Assembly (NCBI GenBank): GCA_958439205.1
Contig: OY288189.1
Span: forward strand, 3,859,001-3,923,000
DNA: 64,000 bases
Direction: 5' to 3'
From: an uncultured Allorhizobium sp.
GTDB lineage: Bacteria > Pseudomonadota > Alphaproteobacteria > Rhizobiales > Rhizobiaceae
The notes below the pieces were generated by a model. That model saw only the letters and a program-made list of their open reading frames with translations, did not search any database and was not told where the DNA came from. A program made the position numbers and the translations under genes. Within the stretch, counting starts at the first letter, position 1. Each line of letters starts with the position of its first letter. Positions 43,687 to 53,124 of this stretch are shown here, one piece after another.

Positions 43687-43709
43687 GGATGGTGTGTTGG
43701 ACGCTCGCC

Positions 43710-45764
43710 TTAGAAGACCACACGCGTGGTGGCGCTCAGCCAGTAGCTGCCTTTATCCTGGCTTGAGGCATTCAACATGAGCTGCCCTTCCAGTGGGCCA
43801 GACTTCGTTTGGATACCAATGCCGCCGCGTAGCCAGTTCTGCTCTACGGGTGCGCCCGGCAGATCGAAGCTGGTAAAACCGATGATCTCGCCCGTGGTGT
43901 TCGGTGCCTGATCCTCGAAGCGGTGTGCGACTTCGGCGCGGGATACGAGGCTGACAGTCGAGGTGAGGTCGAGGCAACCATCAAGTCCGAGGCGGACAGT
44001 GTTGGAGGAGCCTTGCGTCATATCGAACCGGGCTGGGAAGCTGCCGCCGGTTTCGCTGTAGCCGTCGGTTTTCGTCGTGAGGTGGGTGAAGCTGGCATAG
44101 GGCGTAAACGTGGCATCCCGGAAGGCAAAGGCGTCGAGCCAGTCCAGACGCGCACGGAAACCGAGCGTGCGGGTATCGGCCGCGCCCTCGGAGAGATCAG
44201 TGCCGGTCCCATTGAGATAGGCGCGTCGCATCGACAGTTCGCCAACGCTGGCGAAGCCTGTCAGAGTGGCATAGACGGCCCGTGAGACAGCCATGCTGAT
44301 CTCGGGCAATATGTAGCTCCCCTTTACCCGGCTGAAACCGCCGAGATCGAGATCCGCCTTGGAATAGGACGTGCCGAGAGCGAGACGCAGGGTGATCTCG
44401 TCTGTCGGCGCATAGGCAAAACCGATCTCGCCGGTCCCCGTGGGACCCGTGCCGAAGTCGTTGGTGACCGCACCGAGGTCTCCCGTCGCCCAAAGCGCAC
44501 GCTGACCCGCAGAGAGACGGTGGAACATGGGCGAGGAATTGGCGCCATTCATGGCGAGATCGGCAACTTGCTGGGGCACGAAAATGTGGCGGGGCAGACC
44601 GTTGAAGCTCTGCATGTAGTCCTCGACGGCGATGATGCCGGCTGTCGGACCGGAGGGATCCGTGGACGCCCCACGGGCGACAAAGGCCTTGTTGTTGCGC
44701 AGGGTGCCGACGACGATGGAGCCGTCGGCGGAGACTGCGCTGGCCGTGTTGGTGATATCGGTGGCGAGTTCGACGCCGCTCTGACGCAACCAGTCGTCCA
44801 CGGAAAGCATGCCTGACGCTTCGGTCCAGCGAAAGCCATTGTAGACACCAACTCCCTGGCCCGCCTGACCGACCACCACCGAGCCATCGTCGCTGACGCC
44901 AAGGGCGGACGATTCGAGACCACCCAGTGTTCCGAGGTCGACCATCGCGTTTGTCGCAGATGTCCAGCGAAACGCCCTGTAGCGGCCGCCGGCTTCGGAT
45001 TCACCAACAATGACGGAGCCATCCGCACTGGCTGCGTTCGCCGCGGAAGCGCCCCCGCCCGGAAGGATACCGATTTCAACTGCCGGGCCCGTGTCGATCC
45101 AATATGCTGCGGTTGTCACGCCCGCAGCGGTCTGGGCACTGCCGACGATCACGTGTCCGTCGCGGCTTATGCCCCGGCCAATTGAGTCTGAGCCGCCGAG
45201 TGTGCCGAGCAATTCCATAACGCCAGGGCTCGCGGCGCTGACATAAGTCCAGCGAAAAGCGCGCAGAGATCTATCTGCGAGGTCCCCCCAACCGGAGACA
45301 ATCCGGCCTTCACCGCTGACACCCGTCGCCCGCGAACTGGTACCTCCGAGATTGCCCAGCAACATGATGGCACTGTCGGCGGTCGAGATGAGGAATGCTT
45401 CGGTCGACAGGGACCCAAAGAGTGTGCCCACCATGACGGAGCCATCATCGTCGATGTCCGTCAGGTTCGAATAATCTCGACCGAAGTACTGGTCGAGCAC
45501 GTAGGTGTCGTCCGCAGCGCGCCAGACAAAGCCTCTGTTCGCGGCCACGTTCATCGGGCCGCTGGAATCCGTGTAACTGACATTACCGACGACGAAACGT
45601 CCGTCGCCACTGATGGCAATCGCGCGAGAGGTCGCCGTGCCAACATTGTTTTCGATCTGCTCCCAGCCGAAATCGGCAGCGAGGGCCTGGCTTGTCGACA
45701 ATGCGGACGCGGCAAGGAGCACACAGAGATGCGGCAGCGGGCGGAGAGAGAGCAATGAGCGCAT
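43710..45764 (-). CDS. Autotransporter with HAF repeats
   Basis: The 684-residue protein has a signal peptide (to about QALAADFG) and a passenger of about seven HAF-type repeats of 45-55 residues (about 35-345). Each has a core like DDGSVVVG or ADGSVIVG followed by a GFRW, AFRW or AYW strand, with LGTLGG between; this predicts a beta-propeller-like or solenoid passenger. A linker leads to a C-terminal beta-barrel (about 420-684) ending in the aromatic residue Phe (TTRVVF), as expected for BAM insertion. The ligand or adhesive role is unknown. ATG 45764 is chosen for the signal peptide; a GTG at 45800 is also in frame. Confidence 0.87.
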   Translation of the reverse strand: MRSLLSLRPLPHLCVLLAASALSTSQALAADFGWEQIENNVGTATSRAIAISGDGRFVVGNVSYTDSSGPMNVAANRGFVWRAADDTYVLDQYFGRDYSNLTDIDDDGSVMVGTLFGSLSTEAFLISTADSAIMLLGNLGGTSSRATGVSGEGRIVSGWGDLADRSLRAFRWTYVSAASPGVMELLGTLGGSDSIGRGISRDGHVIVGSAQTAAGVTTAAYWIDTGPAVEIGILPGGGASAANAASADGSVIVGESEAGGRYRAFRWTSATNAMVDLGTLGGLESSALGVSDDGSVVVGQAGQGVGVYNGFRWTEASGMLSVDDWLRQSGVELATDITNTASAVSADGSIVVGTLRNNKAFVARGASTDPSGPTAGIIAVEDYMQSFNGLPRHIFVPQQVADLAMNGANSSPMFHRLSAGQRALWATGDLGAVTNDFGTGPTGTGEIGFAYAPTDEITLRLALGTSYSKADLDLGGFSRVKGSYILPEISMAVSRAVYATLTGFASVGELSMRRAYLNGTGTDLSEGAADTRTLGFRARLDWLDAFAFRDATFTPYASFTHLTTKTDGYSETGGSFPARFDMTQGSSNTVRLGLDGCLDLTSTVSLVSRAEVAHRFEDQAPNTTGEIIGFTSFDLPGAPVEQNWLRGGIGIQTKSGPLEGQLMLNASSQDKGSYWLSATTRVVF

Positions 45765-45919
45765 GAAACAGATCTTTCGCAAAGGACTGATCCGCTGCAC
45801 GGTGACGGCCGTGGGCGGTTGTTATGCGAAAGAACTGTGTGAGTTGTGACTGATGCACAACTCCAAAGGTTGCATGCATATTTTGGACACGTTGACGATG
45901 CGGGAGGCGCCTGGGAGGC

Positions 45920-46336
45920 TCAGACCACCCGACGCGCCATTCCGACAGAGCGCGGGGCTGTCTCATCGAAGCCGAACTGCGAATAGAGGCGGTTGGCGGG
46001 GACGTCGGCGATCAGGCTGACATAGGCAGACTTCGGCAGGGTGGCGATGAAGTCGGAGAGGGCCGCCATGATCCACTTGGCGAGGCCCCTGCCCTGATGA
46101 TCCGGCAGGATGGCGATGTCGGTCACCTGAAAGAAGCAGCCGCCGTCGCCGATGATGCGGCCCATGCCGACCGTTTCTTCGCCCAGCATCAGGCTGACGC
46201 CGAAGATGGAATTGGGCAGGCCCTTTTCGGCGGCTTCGCGGGAAAAGGGCGTGAGGCCGGATTGCAGGCGCAGGCGCATGTAATCGTCGATGGCGGGCAC
46301 GCGGGTTTCAATGCGGTAGGCGCTGTTGTCGGTCAC
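45920..46336 (-). CDS. GNAT-family N-acetyltransferase
   Basis: The 138-residue protein has the acetyl-CoA motif VTDIAILPDHQGRGLAKWIMAAL and ends NRLYSQFGFDETAPRSVGMARRV. It belongs to the small PhnO/YjcF-like GNATs; the substrate is unknown. The start is GTG 46336. It lies 33 bases after the YcaQ-like gene on the same strand and may be co-transcribed. Confidence 0.87.
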   Translation of the reverse strand: MTDNSAYRIETRVPAIDDYMRLRLQSGLTPFSREAAEKGLPNSIFGVSLMLGEETVGMGRIIGDGGCFFQVTDIAILPDHQGRGLAKWIMAALSDFIATLPKSAYVSLIADVPANRLYSQFGFDETAPRSVGMARRVV

Positions 46337-46369
46337 GTCGGATCTTTCTGTCTATGGTGTTTGATTTGT

Positions 46370-47557
46370 TCAGCCGAGCCAGCCCGGCTGCAGGCGCACG
46401 GCTTCCATGCCGGCGAAACGGGCGACGCGTTGGAGTTCTGCTTCCAGCTTCTCCAGACGGCCGGCGCTCGGCTTGATGCCCGGTTCCAGCCAGAGGCGGC
46501 GCACATCCAGCACGCCTTCACGGCGCTCGGCCTTCATGTCGATGCGGCCGATCAATCGGTCGCCTTCAAGCAGCGGGAAGACGTAATAGCCGTATTGGCG
46601 CTTCGGCTCGGGTACGAAGACCTCGATGCGGTAGAAGAAGCCGAAGAGGCGTTCGGTGCGGTTTCGGTCGCGGATCAGGGGGTCGAAGGGCGAGAGAACA
46701 CGGATCCGGCCCGGCGGCTCGGGAGCGTCGAGCAGTGCAGGAACCTGAGACGCGAAGGCGAAGGAGGCGCGCGGCTTTCCGTCGACGGTTTCGAGCAGCA
46801 GCTCCTCCAACTCGTCACGATGGGCTGCCACCCAGGCCTTGGCTTCATCCGGCGTGACAATATCGAAGAAGGCGGCGACCTCGCCCGAGGTGGCGAAGCC
46901 GAGGCGGGTGAGAGCTGCCCGGCAGGCCCAGTCGACGAAGGTCTCGTGGTCGACTTCGGCTGCGTGATGGTCGGCCGGGATCACGCGTTCAGCGAGGTCA
47001 TAGACTTTCTGAAAACCCTCGCGCCGCGCGATCGCAAGCTTGCCGGTATGCCAGAGGAATTCGAGTGCGGTCTTCGAGGGATGCCAGTTCCACCAGCCGC
47101 CGGACTTGTGGTCCTCCGCCTTCACGTCCCGCGCCATGACCGGGCCATGGTCACGGATGCGGGCATAAGTCTCCTCGAAAGCCTGGTCGAATCCCTCCCC
47201 CTGCCATCTCGCCCAGTTCTGCCGGATGCGCTCCTCGCGGCGGACGAAGCGGTGCTTCCAATAGGGGAAGAAGGCCGAGGGGATGACCGAGGCATCATGC
47301 GTCCAGTGCTCGAACAGTGAGCGATCCTTCTCGGCCAGATGGGCAAGATCGGCCTGGCGATAGGTCTGGTTGCGGGAAAAGAGGATCTGGTGATGCGCCC
47401 GCTCGACCCACTGGATGCTGTCGACCTGGACGAAGCCGAGATCGTGGATCAGGTCGTAGAGCCCCTCGCGCCCGAGCGCCTTCGTCGGCGAGCGGGACAG
47501 GCCCTGCCGTTCGAGGAAGATTTTTCGCGCCAGCGTGTTGGGGACCGGAATCGACAT
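46370..47557 (-). CDS. YcaQ/AlkX-family DNA glycosylase (winged-helix domain protein)
   Basis: The 395-residue protein of the HTH_42 family begins RKIFLERQGL and carries the Q-x-D catalytic signature as Gln44-Val-Asp46 in GFVQVDSIQWVERAHHQILFSR. Related sequences include E. coli YcaQ (AlkX), which unhooks interstrand crosslinks and removes bulky alkylated bases. EHWTHDASVIPSAFFPYWKHRF and the C-terminal LEPGIKPSAGRLEKLEAELQRVARF fit the family. It probably takes part in repair of alkylation or crosslinks. It diverges from bioM. Confidence 0.9.
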   Translation of the reverse strand: MSIPVPNTLARKIFLERQGLSRSPTKALGREGLYDLIHDLGFVQVDSIQWVERAHHQILFSRNQTYRQADLAHLAEKDRSLFEHWTHDASVIPSAFFPYWKHRFVRREERIRQNWARWQGEGFDQAFEETYARIRDHGPVMARDVKAEDHKSGGWWNWHPSKTALEFLWHTGKLAIARREGFQKVYDLAERVIPADHHAAEVDHETFVDWACRAALTRLGFATSGEVAAFFDIVTPDEAKAWVAAHRDELEELLLETVDGKPRASFAFASQVPALLDAPEPPGRIRVLSPFDPLIRDRNRTERLFGFFYRIEVFVPEPKRQYGYYVFPLLEGDRLIGRIDMKAERREGVLDVRRLWLEPGIKPSAGRLEKLEAELQRVARFAGMEAVRLQPGWLG

Positions 47558-47737
47558 GCGATCAGGCTAGGGCATGTTCGTGGTTTGTTCAATCGCTGAA
47601 TATCGGAGGTTGTGGATTGCAGGTGCGGCGCATGGCTGAAGGCTGCCCGGCCGCGCTCGCGGGTGGGAGTGATGACCTCTGGCACCGCCATCTTCGTCAG
47701 TCTATAGGATCACCAACTGCCCCGGAGACCCCACACC

Positions 47738-48418
47738 TTGCACATCCGCTTCGATAACGCAGACCTGCGCTTCGGCGATCGCGTGGCGCTTCAGCCGCTC
47801 TCGCTGTCGCTTGTCGAGCCTCGTGTCGGCGTGATCGGGCTGAATGGCTCCGGCAAGACGAGTTTTGCGCGGCTGATTGCGGGTCTCGCCAAGCCGACAT
47901 TCGGCACGGTGACGCTGGATGGGCTGGATACCGTGACGGACGAGAAGGCGGCACGGGCGAAGACTGGATTTATTTTCCAGAACCCCGGCAATCAGATCAT
48001 CCTGCCTGTCATCCGCGACGACGTGGCGCTCGGGCCCAAGTCGCGGGGGCTTGATACCGCAGAGGTCGAGCGGCTGGTCGATGAGGCGCTGGCTCGCTTC
48101 GGCATCAGCGATCTCGGACCGCGGCGGCCGCATGAGCTGTCGGGCGGGGAGCTGCAGCTTGCGGCGCTTGCCGCCGTCTGCGTCAACAGGCCTGACGTCG
48201 TCATCTTCGATGAGCCGACCAACCAGCTGGACCTCAGGAACCGTGCCCGGGTGAAGGCGGCGATCGACGGGCTTGGCGAACAGGCCGTGGTCATCAGCCA
48301 CGACCTCGAGCTCGTGGCGGATTTTTCCCGCGTGCTGGTATTCCATCAGGGCGCGCTCGCGTTCGACGGTCAAGGAGGCGACGCCATCGCCCGCTACCGG
48401 GAGATCGCCGGATGCTGA
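47738..48418 (+). CDS. bioM: Biotin ECF transporter ATPase subunit BioM
   Basis: The 226-residue ABC ATPase of an energy-coupling-factor transporter has Walker A GLNGSGKTS, Q-loop FQNPGNQI, signature LSGGELQLAALA, Walker B VVIFDEPTNQLD and H-loop ISHD. The start is TTG 47738. Its stop overlaps the bioN start by seven bases, and bioY follows, so this is the bioMNY biotin uptake unit. Upstream only a partial match (6 of 10) to the BioR operator pattern exists near 47698-47707. Confidence 0.95.
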   Translation: MHIRFDNADLRFGDRVALQPLSLSLVEPRVGVIGLNGSGKTSFARLIAGLAKPTFGTVTLDGLDTVTDEKAARAKTGFIFQNPGNQIILPVIRDDVALGPKSRGLDTAEVERLVDEALARFGISDLGPRRPHELSGGELQLAALAAVCVNRPDVVIFDEPTNQLDLRNRARVKAAIDGLGEQAVVISHDLELVADFSRVLVFHQGALAFDGQGGDAIARYREIAGC

Positions 48419-49017
48419 CGAGCCTGCATGTCGAGGGGGAAAGCCTCCTGCATCGCATCCCGGTGAAGCCGAAGCTTTTCGGGTTGATGGCCTTTGGGCT
48501 GGCGCTCTATTTCGTCGACCAGCCAGTCATGCTCGGGGCGGCCCTTGTGCTGACCGGTCTGCTCTACCTCTCCACGGGTGTCGGCCTGGCCGAGGGCTTC
48601 AGGCGGCTCCGGCCCGTGCTGTTCACGATCGGCTTTCTGGCGGCGGTCAATCTCCTGCTGCTCTCGCCGCTCGAGGCCTTGGTCACGACCCTCAGGCTCA
48701 TTGCGATCCTGTTTGTTGCGGCGGCCGTGACGGCGTCCACGACGATTGCCGATTTCATGGCTGCGGTCACCGATCTCGCCCGGCCGCTGGAGCAGCTGGG
48801 TGTCATGAAAGCCGCCGATCTCGGGCTGGCACTCGGGCTGGTGCTGCGTTTCGTGCCGGAGATTGCCGGGCGTTACGAGGCGCTGAGGGAGGCGCATGCG
48901 GCGCGGGGCATCCCGATGAAGCTGTCGCGCATGCTCGGGCCGCTGATCATTTCGACGTTGAAGGATGCCGATCGGATCGCCGAGGCGATTGACGCGCGGG
49001 GCATTCGGGGCCAGTAA
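48412..49017 (+). CDS. bioN: Biotin ECF transporter transmembrane subunit BioN
   Basis: The 201-residue T-component has about five membrane helices and the two coupling motifs Ala-Arg-Gly (AARGIPMKL and DARGIRGQ) near the C-terminus, which contact the ATPase grooves. It begins LTSLHVEGESLLHRIPVKPKLFGLMAFGLAL. It connects BioM to the substrate-binding BioY. Confidence 0.95.
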   Translation: MLTSLHVEGESLLHRIPVKPKLFGLMAFGLALYFVDQPVMLGAALVLTGLLYLSTGVGLAEGFRRLRPVLFTIGFLAAVNLLLLSPLEALVTTLRLIAILFVAAAVTASTTIADFMAAVTDLARPLEQLGVMKAADLGLALGLVLRFVPEIAGRYEALREAHAARGIPMKLSRMLGPLIISTLKDADRIAEAIDARGIRGQ

Positions 49018-49044
49018 CGGGGCGATCTTTTTCGGGGACCTTTC

Positions 49045-49608
49045 ATGACCACCAGAGACCTCGTGCTCGCCGCACTCTTCACCGCCATCATCATCGTGCT
49101 CGGCTTCATTCCGCCGGTGCCGATCCCGCTGCTGCCGGTTCCGATCACGGCCCAGTCGATGGGCGTCATGCTCGCTGGCTGCATCATCGGCGCCAAGCGC
49201 GGGGCGCTGTCTTACGCGCTGCTCGTCGTGCTCGTTGCCGTCGGGCTTCCCGTGCTTTCGGGCGGTCGCGGTGGTCTCAACGTGCTGATGGGGCCGACTG
49301 GCGGCTATATCTTCGGCTGGATCATCGGTGCCTTCGTCACCGGCTTCCTCGCCGAAAAGCTGGTCCGCGAGGGCCAGTCGGCCGTCAAGCAAATGACCGG
49401 CTTCTTCGTGGCGAGCGTCGTCGGCGGTATCGGTATCGTCTATCTCTGCGGCATGCCGTGGCTCTCGGTCGTGGCCGGCACGCCATTCGACAAGGTGGTC
49501 CTCGGCTCGCTCGCCTTCATCCCGGGCGACCTCGTCAAGGCTGCCATCGCCACCCTTGCAGCTCGCGCCGTGATCGTTGGCTATCCGCTTCTGCCGGCGC
49601 GCGCGTAA
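49045..49608 (+). CDS. bioY: Biotin transporter BioY
   Basis: The 187-residue S-component that binds biotin has six helices, and GCIIGAKRGALSYALLVVLVAVGLPVLSGGRGGLNVLMGPTGGYIFGWI carries the substrate-site GPTGGY motif. It lies 27 bases after bioN and completes the transporter. A strong terminator ends the operon. Confidence 0.97.
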   Translation: MTTRDLVLAALFTAIIIVLGFIPPVPIPLLPVPITAQSMGVMLAGCIIGAKRGALSYALLVVLVAVGLPVLSGGRGGLNVLMGPTGGYIFGWIIGAFVTGFLAEKLVREGQSAVKQMTGFFVASVVGGIGIVYLCGMPWLSVVAGTPFDKVVLGSLAFIPGDLVKAAIATLAARAVIVGYPLLPARA

Positions 49609-49635
49609 CACCCAGAAAGCGTCGTTCAAGAATCG

Positions 49636-49669
49636 AAATGCCACCGCTAAGGTGGCATTTTCCGTTTTT
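49636..49669 (+). terminator. Rho-independent terminator of bioMNY
   Basis: AAATGCCACC-GCTAA-GGTGGCATTT is a perfect 10-bp stem followed by TCCGTTTTT. It lies 27 bases after the bioY stop. Confidence 0.92.
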
Positions 49670-49689
49670 GGTTCCGGGGGATTTGAACC

Positions 49690-50718
49690 GTGACGACACT
49701 GCCGAGAATTCTGCTCGCCTGCGCTTTGCAAGCGGTTGCCGCCACGTCCACGATGGCAAACGATTCCATGGCGACGCTGGAGGCTGGCGGCCTGGTGTTC
49801 ACGCGCAGCGAAGAGATCACCATGGCGCGGGAAGATCTCTACATCTCGCCGGAAAAGGTGGAGGTGAAATATCTCTACCGCAACACGACGGACAAGCCGG
49901 TGAAGACGATCGTCGCCTTCCCCATGCCGAAGATCGGCGGACCGGTGGAGATCATGTCGGCAGTCCCCGACGAGCAGAGCGACAACTTCATGGACTTCTC
50001 CGTGGTTCAGGACGGCGAGGCGATCGAGCCAAACCTTCAGCAGCGCGTGCTGGTGCGCGGCATTGATTTTACCGCTGATGTCGAAGAACAGGAGATCCCG
50101 CTGCAGCCGCTCCTGAAGGAGACGACGGAAGCGCTGAAGGCGCTGGAGCCCGATGTCATCAAGGACTGGCTGGCCAAGGGACTGATCGTCGACCTCAACT
50201 TCGGGATGGGCGGCACGTCCGAGCCGGAATATGTGCCCGTCTGGGAGCTTGAATCGATCTACTGGTGGGAGACGACCTTTCCGGCCGGCGCCGAGGTGGA
50301 GGTCGAGCATCGCTATCGCCCGAGCGTCGGCGGGAGCGCGGGCCTCGTCTTCATGTGGGACGGCAAGCCTTCCGATTCCTATGCGGACTACCAGAAGCGC
50401 TACTGTGTCGACGACGACTTCCTCAACGCCGCGATCAAGCTCGAAAAGAAGCAGAACCCCGATGCCGGCGTCTATTATTTCGAGCAGTGGCTCTCCTACA
50501 TCCTGACGACCGGAAACAACTGGTACGGGCCGATTGGAGACTTCCACCTGACAGTCGACAAGGTGAACCCGGACTCGATCGTCAGCTTCTGCGGCGAAGG
50601 CGTGAAGAAGACGGGGCCGACCACCTTCGAAATGCGGGCCAAGGACTATTATCCGTCGAACGATCTCAACATCCTGCTGGTCGTTACAAACAAGGTCGCG
50701 ATGCAGGGCCAACCGTAA
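49690..50718 (+). CDS. DUF4424 exported protein
   Basis: The 342-residue protein starts with GTG and a signal peptide (to about STMANDS). The mature part has DLYISPEKVEVKYLYRNTTDKPVKTIVAFPMPKI, a beta-sandwich typical of DUF4424, VWELESIYWWETTFPAGAEVEVEHRYRPS, and an aromatic C-terminal domain with YILTTGNNWYGPIGDFHLTV. Two cysteines (in RYCVDDDF and SFCGEG) may pair. The protein should be periplasmic; its function is unknown and it has no operon partner. Confidence 0.85.
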   Translation: MTTLPRILLACALQAVAATSTMANDSMATLEAGGLVFTRSEEITMAREDLYISPEKVEVKYLYRNTTDKPVKTIVAFPMPKIGGPVEIMSAVPDEQSDNFMDFSVVQDGEAIEPNLQQRVLVRGIDFTADVEEQEIPLQPLLKETTEALKALEPDVIKDWLAKGLIVDLNFGMGGTSEPEYVPVWELESIYWWETTFPAGAEVEVEHRYRPSVGGSAGLVFMWDGKPSDSYADYQKRYCVDDDFLNAAIKLEKKQNPDAGVYYFEQWLSYILTTGNNWYGPIGDFHLTVDKVNPDSIVSFCGEGVKKTGPTTFEMRAKDYYPSNDLNILLVVTNKVAMQGQP

Positions 50719-50943
50719 CAGTTACGTTTGCGATCGAATCTCACCGGTCAGGCAAATTCGCGCATGATCTGGTAACGGCTTGTAAAATCGTTTCGAAGAG
50801 GATCCCGGCTGATCGGTCGTTTCCGGTGTCCCCCTGAGCGCTCCATGACGGAGACGCAAACGCCCGAACGGATCATGTCACCGCTGCATCGCGACGCCGG
50901 GTCTCCGGCCGTCCGCCCATTTCGCGCGCCCGAAAGTCACGAC

Positions 50944-52950
50944 ATGTTTCTCAACAACCTTTCTCTCAGCAAGAAGCTGATCCTCACCTTTTGCACCATC
51001 ATGGCCGGATGCTTCCTGGCCTCCGTTGTCGTCTTCGTCCAGGCTTACACGGCAAAGACCACGCTGATCGAACAGGATCGGGCACAACGCATCGTCAACC
51101 TCGTCGATGCTGCGACCACTGCCATGGCCGAGCAGGCTGCCAACGAACGCGGCTATCTGCTGTTTGGCAGCGAAAGCACGCTGGAGGCGGTTGCGACAGA
51201 GCGCAAGGCGCTCGAGGCAGCCCTTGCCGAAGCCCGCACGCTCGCCGGCAATGACAGCGCGCTTACCGCCCGCGTGGACGCCATGCGCGCGGCCGCAGAC
51301 GCCTACGCCACCAAAGTGGCCGATCCGCAGATCGCCGCCCGCAAGGCGGGTAAGACGGCGATTGAAGACATCGCCGCGATCGGCACGACTGACGCGACCG
51401 GTGCCCTCGATACGTTCCGGGCTGCCGCCACGGATATCAAGGGCGTGCTGGCCACCGAGACGGCAGCGACCCGCGCCCGTCTCGAGGCAGCACACTTGGC
51501 GCTGGAATTGGCGCTGGTGCTGGGTGCCGGCGTTGCTGGTGTGTTTGCCGTCGGGCTGATCTGGCTGCTTGCCCGCTCCATCGTCACGCCGATCACCGGC
51601 ATGACCAATGCCATGACGCGGCTGGCCGCCGGCGACCACGCTGTGGATGTGCCGGCTGTCGACCGTGGCGACGAAGTCGGCCGTATGGCCAAGGCCGTGC
51701 TGGTCTTCAAGGATGCCGCGATCGAGAGCGCGCGCATGTCCGACGAGCGCCGCACCCTGCGCGAACAGGCCGAGGCCGACCGTCAGCGGGCGGAAGCCGA
51801 AAAGGCCCGCGAGGCCGAGGAAGTCCGCTTTGCCATGACCGAACTGGCGCAGGGACTTTCGGCGCTTTCCAACGGTGACGTGGTGTTTCGCCTGGAGAAA
51901 GCCTTCGCGCCGCATCTCGACAGCCTGCGGGGGAACTTCAACGAGTCGCTCGAGAAGCTGCATGCTGCGCTGAGAACAGTGGGTGCCAATGCGCAGGCGA
52001 TCCATGCCGGCGCAGCCGAGATCCGCTCTTCGGCCGACGATCTTGCAAAGCGCACCGAGCAGCAGGCGGCCTCCGTCGAGGAAACCGCCGCCGCCGTCGA
52101 GCAGGTCACCAAGACTGTGCGCGACACGGCCAAGCGCGCCGAAGATGTCGGCCAGCTTGTCGAGAGCACGCGGTCCGGCGCCGAGCGCTCCGGCGAGGTG
52201 GTGCGCAATGCCGTGTCTGCCATGACCGAGATCGAGCAGTCTTCCCAGTCGATCTCCAACATCATCGGCGTGATCGAGGATATTGCCTTTCAGACCAATC
52301 TGCTGGCGCTCAATGCCGGCGTCGAGGCCGCACGCGCTGGCGAGGCGGGCAAGGGCTTTGCGGTCGTTGCCCAGGAAGTGCGGGAACTTGCCCAGCGGTC
52401 TGCCAATGCCGCGAAGGAAATCAAGGCGCTGATCTCGAAATCGACCGCGCAGGTCGGCAATGGCGTGGCTCTCGTCGGCGAGACCGGCACGGAGCTCGAG
52501 AAGATCGTCAACGCCGTCCAGGAGATCAGCCACCACGTCGGCGCGATCGTCACTGCGGCGCGCGAACAGTCGACCGGTTTGCAGGAGATCAATCTCGCGG
52601 TCACCGCCATGGACCAGGGCACGCAGCAGAATGCAGCCATGGTCGAGGAGCAGACAGCAGCCTCGCATACGCTGGCAGCGGAAGCGGACTCGCTGAACAC
52701 GCTGCTTGCGCAGTTCCGACTTGGTCAGTCCGGGACGGTGCCTGCAGGAAGAATGGCGCAGCATCGTGTAGCCGCACCCTCGCCCGCCCCTGCTCGCCAG
52801 CCCGCTCTCCGTCAACCGGCCGCGGCTTCCGCTTCTCATGGCCCCGCCCCCTCGCCTGCCCGGGCGCTGGCCGGTAAGCTCGGTCGCGCCTTTGGCATGG
52901 TATCTGCGGCACCCGCCGAACCAGCAAAGCAGGACTGGACGGAATTCTGA
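50944..52950 (+). CDS. Methyl-accepting chemotaxis protein with CHASE3-like sensor
   Basis: Counted from ATG 50944, 668 residues: membrane helix 1 (about 12-34), a periplasmic helical CHASE3-like domain (about 35-185, EQAANERGYLLFGSESTLEA), helix 2 (about 190-212) and a HAMP domain (SIVTPITGMTNAMTRLAAGDHAVDVP). A long linker leads to the signalling hairpin with the tip EDIAFQTNLLALNAGVEAARAGEAGKGFAVVAQEVRELAQRSA. The C-terminus is Ala/Pro rich and ends DWTEF, a CheR/CheB docking-type pentapeptide. An earlier ATG at 50845 would add 33 residues without features. The ligand is unknown. Confidence 0.93.
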   Translation: MFLNNLSLSKKLILTFCTIMAGCFLASVVVFVQAYTAKTTLIEQDRAQRIVNLVDAATTAMAEQAANERGYLLFGSESTLEAVATERKALEAALAEARTLAGNDSALTARVDAMRAAADAYATKVADPQIAARKAGKTAIEDIAAIGTTDATGALDTFRAAATDIKGVLATETAATRARLEAAHLALELALVLGAGVAGVFAVGLIWLLARSIVTPITGMTNAMTRLAAGDHAVDVPAVDRGDEVGRMAKAVLVFKDAAIESARMSDERRTLREQAEADRQRAEAEKAREAEEVRFAMTELAQGLSALSNGDVVFRLEKAFAPHLDSLRGNFNESLEKLHAALRTVGANAQAIHAGAAEIRSSADDLAKRTEQQAASVEETAAAVEQVTKTVRDTAKRAEDVGQLVESTRSGAERSGEVVRNAVSAMTEIEQSSQSISNIIGVIEDIAFQTNLLALNAGVEAARAGEAGKGFAVVAQEVRELAQRSANAAKEIKALISKSTAQVGNGVALVGETGTELEKIVNAVQEISHHVGAIVTAAREQSTGLQEINLAVTAMDQGTQQNAAMVEEQTAASHTLAAEADSLNTLLAQFRLGQSGTVPAGRMAQHRVAAPSPAPARQPALRQPAAASASHGPAPSPARALAGKLGRAFGMVSAAPAEPAKQDWTEF

Positions 52951-52956
52951 TTTCAG

Positions 52957-52978
52957 GGCCGGGCTGCGAAGCCCGGCC
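52957..52978. terminator. Stem-loop after the first chemoreceptor gene
   Basis: GGCCGGGCT-GCGA-AGCCCGGCC is a perfect 9-bp hairpin six bases after the stop codon. It has no T-run, so it may act as an mRNA 3' stabiliser or a weak terminator. Confidence 0.55.
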
Positions 52979-53124
52979 ATCTCCCGCTGGCCTGTCGTTA
53001 TCCTCAATGAGGGTTTAAGAAATACCGCAAAATTTAGCGGTTCTTGCCCAAAGAATTAACGATATCTCGCCATCCTGCCGCGATTGACGGGGCCGTACCA
53101 GCGGCCGTGGGGATGGGACAAAAC

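Noticed and set aside
47698..47707. Possible BioR operator before bioM
   Set aside because: CAGTCTATAG matches only 6 of 10 positions of TTATCTATAA and lacks its symmetry; too weak to call.
48394..50712. A 772-codon minus-strand frame opposite bioN, bioY and the DUF4424 gene
   Set aside because: It crosses three real genes and a strong terminator and resembles no protein family.
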